Notes under the pieces: model-generated | What the model was told of the DNA's origin: nothing | The model's database searches: none | What the model saw: only the letters and a program-made list of their open reading frames with translations | In this document: piece by piece, positions 1-5,196 of the stretch | How positions within the stretch are numbered: position 1 is the first letter of the stretch | How the letters are laid out: the number at the start of each line of letters is the position of its first letter | Program-made: the position numbers and the translations under genes | Source of the DNA: CAVPRW01 sp046727435 [NCBI: bacterium] | GTDB lineage: Bacteria > Tectomicrobia > Entotheonellia > J063 | Direction of reading: 5' to 3' | NCBI GenBank assembly: GCA_046727435.1 | Contig: JBKPCR010000372.1 | Location: forward strand, 1 to 11,859 | Length of the DNA: 11,859 bases

Positions 1-366
1 GCCGGGGGCAAAAGTGTAGATGCGCATTTCGTAGACGTTCCCGGTGCCATAGTCCCGGCTGCCTAGGGGGTGCATAAACGGCGCCGGGGCCACGATCTCG
101 GCTTGCTGCTCCACGATCAAATCCCGTCCGCCGGGGAGCTGCGCCAGGGCGGTGTCCTTCGCCATGGCTTCGCGCACCGCTGTGCGCTGCTCCAGGCTCT
201 CATAGGGATAGACGTGGATGGCCTGATTGAGTGGTCCGACCTCGGTTTGCCAGAAGGCCCCCAATTTGGAGTGCTTCTCGCGCAGGGGCAAGCGTTTGGA
301 GTAGCGCTCCACAAACTCAGCCAGCGTACCGGGTCGGAAAGTGTAGGTTCGGACTTCGTAGAACAT
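1..366 (-). CDS. NIPSNAP family protein (C-terminus beyond window)
   Basis: The visible 122 residues begin MFYEVRTYTF and match the NIPSNAP ferredoxin-like fold: an opening beta strand of the E-x-R-x-Y-T type, then an R-P-G-T-L-x-E-F helix, a G-x-F/W-x-T-E-x-G strand around residues 35-45 and an H-V-Y-P-Y-E-S-L block near 51-58. A second copy of the opening strand (VYEMRIYTFAPG, residues 111-122) starts just before the window edge, so this is the usual two-repeat form of about 200 residues with the second repeat cut off by the window. The ATG at 366 follows TGGAGGAAGCACCC, a good ribosome site. Bacterial NIPSNAP proteins are small dimeric alpha-beta barrel proteins, often beside oxidoreductases; their chemistry is mostly undetermined. 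It lies downstream of the protoglobin gene on the same strand, with its own likely promoter in the 132-base gap. Family call is secure, function is not. Confidence 0.85.
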   Translation of the reverse strand, partial: MFYEVRTYTFRPGTLAEFVERYSKRLPLREKHSKLGAFWQTEVGPLNQAIHVYPYESLEQRTAVREAMAKDTALAQLPGGRDLIVEQQAEIVAPAPFMHPLGSRDYGTGNVYEMRIYTFAPG

Positions 367-436
367 GGGTGCTTCCTCCATTCGACAGGGGTTGGCGAAA
401 TACTTTGCCGCACGTCTCCTATCGCAGCGGAGTGCT

Positions 437-465
437 ATCTTATACTAAAATTTTGCGGCGGGCAA
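437..465 (-). promoter_or_regulatory. Predicted sigma70-type promoter for the NIPSNAP gene
   Basis: Read on the minus strand, TTGCCC (460-465) and TAAGAT (437-442) are separated by 17 bases, each matching four of six consensus positions, inside a locally AT-rich stretch (AAAATTTTAGTA). It sits about 70 bases upstream of the NIPSNAP start and downstream of the protoglobin stop. An overlapping TATAAG could serve as an alternative -10. Predicted by eye only. Confidence 0.4.
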
Positions 466-498
466 GAGACTCCGACAGTGCCCCGTGAGCCGTTGGTA

Positions 499-1035
499 TC
501 AGTCATCTCCATCGTGGGCCAGGTAGCCCGCCAGTAGCAGCTCCAGCCCCAGCATAAGCCATTTGTTCCAGGCCACACTGGTGCGGGATGCCAAGGCGGG
601 ATCCGGCATCTGGCGGTGCAGGATGTCGGCAATAGCGGTCTGATAGAACGAAATCGTCCCGATGATATAGCGCGGCGCCACCGGCGACAGGTGGGGCCGG
701 TGAATGGGAATGTTCCGGTGCATCTGACTGATGCCTACCAGATAACGCACAAAGCCCTCGTTGAGGGGGGCCGTGGCCGTGGCCCGCAGCCAGGTGATCA
801 TCGTCTGCTTGTTGTCCTCGATCCGCTTCGCGTCAGGTTTGTCGTCGGCCGTAACGAAGAACTTCCGCGACTGCGGATGCTGTAAGAGCTGCTCATAGAC
901 GAGATCGTTCAGCCGTCCGGCGTGCGACATAATGAGTGGGTTACTCGCCTTGATCAGCTGCCGGTCCTCCTCTGAAAGGCCCACGAGGTCGAGCATCTCG
1001 GCGAACCTCGCGGGCCAATTGGTGTGTTTGCTCAT
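499..1035 (-). CDS. Protoglobin-domain protein (single-domain haem globin)
   Basis: The product is 178 residues, about the length of a stand-alone protoglobin. Residues 44-60 (DLVYEQLLQHPQSRKFF) resemble the B/C helix region of protoglobins and globin-coupled sensors, where a helix followed by a 'P-x-x-x-x-F' turn precedes the haem pocket. His106, in VGISQMHRNIPIHRPHLSP, is the best candidate for the proximal F8 haem ligand, followed by the usual proline-rich loop and a long G-helix (residues 121-140). No output domain (methyl-accepting, GGDEF) follows, so it is a globin only, likely binding O2, CO or NO in the cytoplasm. The ATG at 1035 is chosen over an upstream in-frame extension (to 1185) because it follows GAAGGAGATTGC. 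The NIPSNAP gene lies downstream on the same strand. The family assignment rests on motif memory, not a search. Confidence 0.7.
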   Translation of the reverse strand: MSKHTNWPARFAEMLDLVGLSEEDRQLIKASNPLIMSHAGRLNDLVYEQLLQHPQSRKFFVTADDKPDAKRIEDNKQTMITWLRATATAPLNEGFVRYLVGISQMHRNIPIHRPHLSPVAPRYIIGTISFYQTAIADILHRQMPDPALASRTSVAWNKWLMLGLELLLAGYLAHDGDD

Positions 1036-1160
1036 GCAATCTCCTTCATGCTCAGCTGACGTGGCGACGGCCCAGCGCCAGATATGGGTGTAACAACCTA
1101 GGGACAGACAACAGCCTGGGGTTGAGCCCAGATGGTACAAGGTGTGTGGAGGTGGTGTCA

Positions 1161-1310
1161 ATGCCAACTGATGCGGCAAAGGCAAAGGGCGCCAAAAATT
1201 CTCATCTCATGTGCGAAGCTTCGCGAGTCGCCGGTCGACAGCCCCGGATGAAAACATGGCAAACTGAGCCGAACATGAGGAGGAATCGGATCATGAGCCA
1301 ATTGGTCTAG
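1161..1310 (+). CDS. Possible small basic protein (49 aa), unrecognised
   Basis: ATG at 1161 follows GGAGG (1148-1152) at a spacing of eight bases and opens a 49-codon frame starting MPTDAAKAKGAKNSHL and ending RNRIMSQLV. The product is basic (many Lys and Arg) with no membrane segment or known motif. An even better ribosome site, GAGGAGGA at 1277-1284, stands before an in-frame ATG at 1293 that would give only five codons (MSQLV). It is divergent from the protoglobin gene. The stop codon sits inside a perfect palindrome (GGTCTAGACC, 1304-1313) just before the AT-rich repeat block, so the frame may be a 5' remnant cut by that block. Real-gene status is uncertain. Confidence 0.25.
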   Translation: MPTDAAKAKGAKNSHLMCEASRVAGRQPRMKTWQTEPNMRRNRIMSQLV

Positions 1311-1314
1311 ACCG

Positions 1315-1425
1315 TATGATTTGCTCTGCGTGCAAATCAAAAAGCCTGATGATTTACGCAACCATTGCGCCAAAAGTCGAATTTTACAAGTCATTTTGGC
1401 ACAATCATTGGCAATGCAAATCATA
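1315..1425. repeat. AT-rich block with nested inverted repeats
   Basis: A stretch of about 40% GC set in much richer DNA. Its ends form imperfect inverted repeats: TATGATTTGC (1315-1324) is repeated inverted as GCAAATCATA (1416-1425), and 13 of 15 positions match if extended inwards. The left end also forms a perfect 8-bp hairpin with GCAAATCA at 1332-1339. Inside, ATTGCGCCAAAA (1364-1375) faces TTTTGGCACAAT (1394-1405) with one mismatch in 12. This could be a tiny non-autonomous element, a cluster of operator half-sites, or the end of a decayed insertion sequence. No target duplication is evident. Confidence 0.5.
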
Positions 1426-1486
1426 TCAACGCTGGGCATCAGGGGCGCGGCTTGTTGCGCGTCAGCTCCATGCCGTTGATACGTCT

Positions 1487-1567
1487 TGAGGTCCTCTCCT
1501 CCGCATCCCGTTGTGGTCTGCTGGCGCGGGGTCAGCGGCTCAACACCCGCCAGCGGAGGAGACCTCA
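1487..1567. repeat. Long-range inverted repeat with nested inner stem
   Basis: TGAGGTC plus TCCTCCGC (1487-1504, separated by an extra CTC) pairs with GCGGAGGAGACCTCA (1553-1567). The enclosed segment folds again through CTGGCG (1521-1526) and CGCCAG (1548-1553). The outer stem is about 15 pairs with one three-base bulge. No poly-T follows on either strand, so it does not look like a simple terminator. Confidence 0.5.
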
Positions 1568-1768
1568 GGCGATTCTCCCCCCCACCGCACGAGTGTTCTG
1601 GGAGGCTTGACGTGCACGCCCGCCCCATGGACCGCTGTGTCGTCAACGGGCGGCACTCCTGCCCTACAGACAGCAGACCCACGGGCCGTCCCACCTGCCT
1701 GAGCATGGGCAGACGAGCGCCTCCACACCGAACCGCGCCGGGGTTGCCGTACGGTGTCCCGATCCGGC

Positions 1769-1788
1769 CGGCCACACGCGTGTGGCCG
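1769..1788. repeat. Perfect 20-bp palindrome
   Basis: The half-site CGGCCACACG is followed directly by its exact reverse complement CGTGTGGCCG, with no spacer. Such a dyad could bind a homodimeric regulator or form a cruciform. No recognised gene lies immediately beside it. Confidence 0.6.
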
Positions 1789-2128
1789 TCGCCCTCGCCC
1801 GGATAGACGGCAATAACCAGTGACGCCGCGCGGTCGCATGGACGATCGTGCCGATGGCCACGCTGCACGACGCACGTCCCTTCTCCCAGCGCCCATCGGT
1901 CCCCGGCCTCGGCCGATGTGGGATGGGGTGCGGCGCGACGAGAGGCCTGCGATCCCCCGCTTCCCGCGGTTCTAGGCGGGTGTGTCCTCCGGCCGCCTGG
2001 CCACCGTGCGCGGCTATGATGCCCCGCTGGCGTCGACGCACGCGCAGGAGCCCATCGGCCCTGTGCCCCGACCCGGAGCGCGTGCTTGGACGCCTGCTCA
2101 CGCGCCGAGCCCGCAGGCGACCGGGACT

Positions 2129-2158
2129 GCGGGTGACGGGGTGCTGCCCCTCACCCGC
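2129..2158. repeat. Strong 12-bp hairpin with single-base bulge
   Basis: GCGGGTGA (2129-2136) pairs with TCACCCGC (2151-2158), and GGGG (2138-2141) with CCCC (2147-2150). C2137 is bulged and the loop is TGCTG. No T-run follows on either strand. Confidence 0.55.
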
Positions 2159-2220
2159 CCCGGCAGCTCACGGGGCCCACAGACGTGGTACTCCTCCGTT
2201 GAGGCGGACGGCAGGAGGGT

Positions 2221-2238
2221 CCCGAGCGGTTGCTCGGG
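2221..2238. repeat. 7-bp hairpin with GGTT tetraloop
   Basis: CCCGAGC (2221-2227) and GCTCGGG (2232-2238) are perfectly complementary around a four-base loop. Part of the hairpin series in this GC-rich block. Confidence 0.5.
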
Positions 2239-2448
2239 CGTAGACACGCGTCGCTCGGCTTTCAGCACGCGCCCTCGCCATGGCGGTAGACCCGCAAGAC
2301 GTGTGTGGTGTAACCACATGAGCGCGGTGCCAGCCGCGAGAAATCCCACCAGACCATGTGGCCAGCAGAGCACTGTGCCAAGCTCTCGCCGCAGAAAACC
2401 GCCACCATCCGCTCGCAGGGGACGTGTGTCTCTTGACCACGGGGGGCC

Positions 2449-2554
2449 TTCCAAGGAACAGCTCCCAATGTGGGAGCGGAGGCCATCCAGGAACTTGGGA
2501 AAGTTCCTGGCCATTGCACGGCCACGCAGTGGCATAAACACCCTCATAAGGGTG
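2449..2554. repeat. Run of five consecutive hairpins
   Basis: Within about 105 bases there are five adjacent inverted repeats: CCTT/AAGG (2449-2458), GCTCCCA/TGGGAGC with loop ATG (2461-2477), CCAGGAACTT/AAGTTCCTGG with loop GGGA (2487-2510), GCCAC/GTGGC with loop GCA (2521-2533) and CACCCT/AGGGTG with loop CATA (2539-2554). On the plus strand the ten-pair stem is capped by GGGA, which fits the stable GNRA tetraloop class; on the minus strand the loop would be TCCC. A sixth hairpin (TGTGGT/ACCACA, 2304-2318) lies upstream. This suggests a folded RNA read from the plus strand, but no known RNA family is recognised. Confidence 0.5.
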
Positions 2555-2754
2555 CGGCGCGGAATTTGGCTGGACCAAGGCCGTGTTCGACGACACCTTG
2601 TGCCATCTGCACACTACTCAGGAGATGAGCACCCCAAGGGCCGTTGGCGTGAGCGTGTGACCACACCCACACAAGACGCAAGCAAACCCCATCACGAGCA
2701 GTGCCGCGGACGTAGTCAATTCCGTGCCCTGGTTGGCCCGCAGCATGGAATTTG

Positions 2755-3156
2755 TTAGACTGGCACCCTCCTCAGTTCTCCGTGCACGTCGTCGTTCTCA
2801 CAGACGGCAAAGTACGCAGCAACGTGCAGCGAAGCGGACCAATCAAGTAGGCGTATCGGCACACCATGGTGCCTCAGAACCATCAATGCGACAAAGTCAT
2901 CGGTGTGTGCAGTTTCTTCGCCCGGGCTGGCGAAGAAACACGCAGAGGCTCGAAAGTAGTCAATGGCCCTCCGCTCAAGCTGTAGTTTTGCAACGCGACG
3001 GAGGCCGCTCAACTGACCCCGGTCGATCGCCGGCACGAGACGATCGAAGGGCTGTGAATGCCCGAGGCTCAGCCACGAGTCGCCCTGGAGTGTCGTGAGT
3101 ACCCTGAGGGCATCGGTTTCAGAGGCGAGAGTCGTGACGTTCCAACTGTGCAACAT
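2755..3156 (-). CDS. FRG-domain protein, C-terminally short (possibly a pseudogene)
   Basis: The 133-residue product carries the hallmark of the FRG domain: residues 88-117 read DFVALMVLRHHGVPIRLLDW followed by SASLHVAAYFA, matching the family core 'hhQHHGhPTRLLDWT-x-SP-x-hAhYFA'. Upstream, WLSLGHSQPFDRLVPAIDR (28-46) corresponds to the 'W-x-F-R-G-Q...L-x-P-x-h-x-R' block, but FRG itself is replaced by SLG. Start 3156 is chosen because GAAAGGAC lies upstream and the open frame beyond (to 3534) is only the antisense of the transposase. FRG proteins usually run well past the YFA motif; this one stops 16 residues later, so the C-terminus is probably lost. Codons in a shifted frame beyond the stop are weakly reminiscent of the family's next block, hinting at a frameshift. 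Function of the family is poorly known. Divergent from the IS110 fragment. Confidence 0.65.
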   Translation of the reverse strand: MLHSWNVTTLASETDALRVLTTLQGDSWLSLGHSQPFDRLVPAIDRGQLSGLRRVAKLQLERRAIDYFRASACFFASPGEETAHTDDFVALMVLRHHGVPIRLLDWSASLHVAAYFAVCENDDVHGELRRVPV

Positions 3157-3255
3157 GTCCGTGCGTCCTTTCTTCGGCCGCCCCTCGTGTGCTGTTGCCC
3201 GAGCGCCAAGCTCGCATGTGCAAGATTGGGCCGCACGGCGAGGAGTCGTTTGCCG

Positions 3256-3624
3256 ATGAAGAAACGCCCGCCACGCTTTGTTAGGATTGATGTCTCGAAA
3301 GACCACCGTGATTTCGCCTGCCGTCCTGAACCCACGCGCTGGCGTGTGGTCAATGACAGCGCAGGCATTACCGAGTGTATCTCGCACCTCCGCCAGCTGA
3401 AGCCCACGCTGATCGTGCTCGAAGCGACAGGGGGCTGGCAATGCTCCTGGGTGGCAGCCCTTGCCGTCGCCAAGCCGCCCTTTGCCGTGATGAACCCGCG
3501 CCAAATCCGTGATTTTGTCAAGGCGACCGGGCAATTAGCGAAGACCGACGCGCTCGATGCCGGGGTCGTCGCGCACTTCGCGGAACCGGTTAACCGGCGC
3601 GAGCGCAGCGAGCGTCCGAGTTGA
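3256..3624 (+). pseudogene. IS110-family transposase, N-terminal fragment
   Basis: 122 codons encode the RuvC-like DEDD domain of IS110 recombinases: FVRIDVSK with Asp12, LIVLEATGG with Glu56, VMNPRQIRDFVKATG (78-92) and LAKTDALDA with Asp98 and Asp101. These are the four catalytic acidic positions of the family, followed by VVAHFAE. After about residue 112 the similarity stops abruptly and the frame runs through an attC-like hairpin (NRRERSERPS) to a TGA. Full-length members are about 300-400 residues and need a C-terminal domain with a catalytic serine, which is missing, so this copy cannot transpose. Start ATG 3256 follows GAGGAG. The upstream 99 bases separate it from the divergent FRG gene and would hold the element's left end. 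Confidence 0.85.
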
Positions 3625-3638
3625 ACCGATGGTTAGGC
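3587..3638 (-). other. attC-like integron recombination site, distal end truncated
   Basis: On the minus strand the GNAT stop codon lies inside GCCTAAC (3632-3638), which fits the attC R'' consensus RYYYAAC. Next comes a stem typical of attC: GGTTAACCGGCG (3588-3599, plus strand) pairs with CG-CCG-GTT-AACC at 3613-3627, leaving three single unpaired bases on one arm only (T3615, A3619, G3623). One-sided extrahelical bases are the signature that integron integrases read. C3587 and G3628 extend the stem by one pair, and C3600/G3612 close an 11-base loop. The expected R' box (GTTRRRY) beyond 3587 is absent; IS110 sequence begins there. Orientation agrees with a gene cassette whose gene is GNAT. 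Confidence 0.6.
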
Positions 3639-4121
3639 ATCGTGATACTCTTGCTCAAGTATTGACATCACCATCAGCGATTCAAAACCTTCTGGCCCCT
3701 TCAGGCACTCCCTCAGCGTGCCTTCATAGCGAAAGCCTTCCTTCTCATACACCGTTCGTGCCCGCGTATTCTGCTCTTTGACATCCAGACACAGCCTATG
3801 AGCTGATAATGCATCGAAGGCATGATGCTTGATCGCGCTCACCGCCGCCCGACCGTACCCTTTGCCCTTATCGGTGACCACGATGCGCATGAATTCGATG
3901 CTGCGATTCTCACCCTGCAAGCCTGCCAAAATGGCAAAACCAATGCGTTGGCTATGAGGTTTTAATGCAATGATCAAGTGTTCAATATTCTCATCGCCTA
4001 GCGCAGCGCGGTACTTTTCTTCAGGCCAGACGGCGATGAAACGACTACTATCATCATCACTCTCGGCTGAGAGCACATAAGACAGATCGTTTTCAGTCGT
4101 TCGACGTAGCTCGATGTCCAT
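3633..4121 (-). CDS. GNAT-family N-acetyltransferase
   Basis: The complete 162-residue product is a GCN5-related acetyltransferase of the RimJ/RimL-like kind, transferring acetyl from acetyl-CoA to an unknown amine. Motif A, which binds the CoA pyrophosphate, is FMRIVVTDKGKGYGRAAV (77-94); the usual Q/R-x-x-G-x-G/A appears as K85-G-K-G88-Y-G90. Motif B is RLCLDVKEQNTRARTVYEKEGF (109-130) with the conserved Asn118, Ala121, Tyr125 and Gly129-Phe130. The N-terminus has the standard LRRTTENDL opening. Its GC content is near 50%, clearly lower than the neighbouring hydrolase (about 60-70% in sampled lines), suggesting transfer. The start overlaps the hydrolase stop as TAATG, and a G-rich AAAGGGGGG precedes it. 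The attC-like site begins at its stop codon, as in an integron cassette. Substrate cannot be told. Confidence 0.9.
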   Translation of the reverse strand: MDIELRRTTENDLSYVLSAESDDDSSRFIAVWPEEKYRAALGDENIEHLIIALKPHSQRIGFAILAGLQGENRSIEFMRIVVTDKGKGYGRAAVSAIKHHAFDALSAHRLCLDVKEQNTRARTVYEKEGFRYEGTLRECLKGPEGFESLMVMSILEQEYHDA

Positions 4122-4507
4122 TAGCCCCCCTTTCCGCTACACATAATGACTTCCGCCAGCATGAGGCTCCGTACGAGGTCGTGGTGTTCCAACGCCACGA
4201 GGGCGGCGAGGCGCCCACCAGAGGAGAGCCCCACGAGATGCACTGGGTCGGCATGCAGCTGGCGGATGAAGGCCGCCAGATCGGCGGCATGGGTTGCCCA
4301 GGAGTACTGCTGCCCCGCGTCAAGCCATAGGGCCATGCCGTGGTAGCGCAGATTGTAGGCCATGAAGCAGCATTGCGTGGCGATGGCCCGTCGTTGCGGC
4401 TCCCAGTAACGGAGGGCCATCCACGCCCCGTGCACAAAGACCACTGGCGCGCCGGCACCCTGTTCGATGTAGGACAGATCGACGCCGTTCACCCGGAGTT
4501 GACGCAT
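4121..4507 (-). pseudogene. Alpha/beta hydrolase, N-terminal half only
   Basis: 128 residues show the first half of the alpha/beta-hydrolase fold: a VNGVDLSYIEQGAG strand, VVFVHGAW (22-29, oxyanion loop), a DLAAFIRQL helix (76-84) and VHLVGLSSGG (89-98), with Ser95 as nucleophile in G-L-S-S-G. After RSLMLAE (113-119) the similarity ends, nine unrelated residues follow and the frame stops, so the cap, the acid and the catalytic histidine are missing. It should be inactive. The ATG at 4507 follows AGAAGGAGACGATA. An in-frame ATG at 4615 would add a 36-residue extension with a hydrophobic stretch (CFSVIVLALCLGGLL), which could be a signal peptide but has a weaker ribosome site. The break near 4150 coincides with the drop in GC at the GNAT gene, marking a recombination junction. 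Confidence 0.8.
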
Positions 4508-4632
4508 TATCGTCTCCTTCTGCAGCGCGATAGGACCGGCTCGCAGCAGGCCACCCAGACAAAGGGCAAGAACAATGACTGAGAAGCAAGGGATGCTCTG
4601 ATCGTGGGCTTGCATGGCTGGATTCTCTTTTC

Positions 4633-4656
4633 CTGAAACCGAACGCCAGGTTTCAG
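4633..4656. promoter_or_regulatory. 8-bp inverted repeat upstream of the hydrolase
   Basis: CTGAAACC (4633-4640) and GGTTTCAG (4649-4656) are exact complements around an eight-base centre. It lies about 125 bases upstream of the chosen hydrolase start and 18 bases upstream of the alternative start at 4615. It may be an operator or a leader hairpin; no T-run makes it a terminator. Confidence 0.3.
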
Positions 4657-4761
4657 CCGCCGCTGGAAGCGGGAGAGACGTCAGGAGCGTACGCTGTAAG
4701 CGGTCGGCTGTAAACCCGTGATACTTCCGAGCGTGAGAATCTTGCCGCTGGGCAAATGTGA

Positions 4762-4893
4762 GGCCGTGTGCGGCGGGGCGGCACGTTCTACAGTGGCCGC
4801 ACGGACGTATGGTGTGCCTATCGCGACTGGTGGGTACCAGACTTCCGTGTCGGGTACATCAGGTTCCAGGTGGTGGTGCGCCTAGCTTCTTAG
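4762..4893 (+). pseudogene. C-terminal remnant of a SUMF1/FGE-like (C-type-lectin fold) protein
   Basis: Forty-three codons ending in TAG (4891-4893) read GRVRRGGTFYSGRTDVWCAY then RDWWVPDFRVGYIRFQVVVR. This is the end of the formylglycine-generating-enzyme sulfatase domain, whose consensus is RVhRGGSW...h-R-C/S-A-x-R-x-x-x-x-P-x-x-R-x-x-x-h-G-F-R-h-h. An in-frame TGA at 4759-4761 closes the frame upstream and no start is present, so only the tail survives. The shape of the tail (PDFRVGYIRF in place of the common PDNRNNNIGF) is like variable regions of diversity-generating retroelement targets: GAC, TTC, GTC and TAC stand where AAC codons are common. No reverse transcriptase or template repeat is seen in the window. 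Fragment identity is firm; the DGR link is inference. Confidence 0.7.
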
Positions 4894-4907
4894 CCTTTGA
4901 TGCTCTG

Positions 4908-4940
4908 CCCCTCTGGCCTCTTGGGGGAAATCCAGAGGGG
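4908..4940. terminator. 9-bp inverted repeat after the SUMF1-like remnant
   Basis: CCCCTCTGG (4908-4916) pairs exactly with CCAGAGGGG (4932-4940) around a 15-base loop, 15 bases past the stop codon. It is followed by TTCTCT, a poor T-run. It could be a terminator, or the hairpin that often follows DGR variable regions, although those usually have a four-base loop. Confidence 0.4.
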
Positions 4941-5196
4941 TTCTCTCCCCTGGTCTTTCGCCCTGCGACGGAGCCGTTGTGGGGAGCACCTCGGAGCTGA
5001 GCAGGCTAACTCGATCACCTCATAGGCATTCGACCAAGCCCATCCGCACATAACCGTCAGGGCGTCATGTGTCAAGTGCGATGCCGAAGAGCTGTCTCAG
5101 AGGTTCCCTCCGTGTACACTACCATTCCGGGATAGTCGGCATAAACTGTTCCGCTGCTACCAAACTCCGGAGTCTCATTGAAATACCCATGAAGTA
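4941..5196. other. Intergenic, nothing recognised
   Basis: Between the inverted repeat and the stop of the orphan minus-strand gene there is no frame with a credible start, no tRNA-like fold and no notable repeat. An out-of-frame plus-strand reading through 4894-5000 continues open after the SUMF1-like stop, which could mean the original protein ran on in another frame, but I cannot support it. Confidence 0.4.

Larger units (their letters stand above)
1426..2754. other. GC-rich, hairpin-dense region without a recognisable gene
   Basis: About 1.3 kb, reaching roughly 80% GC in places. Several frames stay open on both strands (minus 1540-1896, 1664-2101, 2098-2547, 2168-2614; plus 1848-2243, 1982-2758), but they overlap one another and show no family motif I recognise; long open frames are expected at this composition. 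The stretch carries many perfect inverted repeats, listed separately. It may be a structured non-coding RNA, decayed mobile DNA, or both. Confidence 0.55.

Noticed and set aside
1745-1765. CCGTACGG resembling group II intron domain V
   Set aside because: No matching AGC/GNRA/bulge arrangement and no intron-encoded protein nearby.
1158-2614. Several long overlapping minus-strand frames (1158-1868, 1540-1896, 1664-2101, 2098-2547, 2168-2614)
   Set aside because: They overlap each other in GC-rich DNA, have no ribosome sites, and show no domain motif; I tried reading across frames for a decayed transposase and found nothing convincing.
2618-2746. 42-aa minus-strand ORF with a hydrophobic stretch (AALLVMGFACVLCGC)
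   Set aside because: Looks like a small membrane or lipoprotein signal, but no ribosome site precedes the ATG and nothing else supports it.
1848-2758. Long plus-strand frames through the hairpin block
   Set aside because: Low-complexity Arg, Pro and Ser composition typical of random GC-rich translation; no start context.
3157-3534. N-terminal extension of the FRG frame
   Set aside because: It is the antisense of the IS110 transposase, whose motifs are clear on the plus strand.
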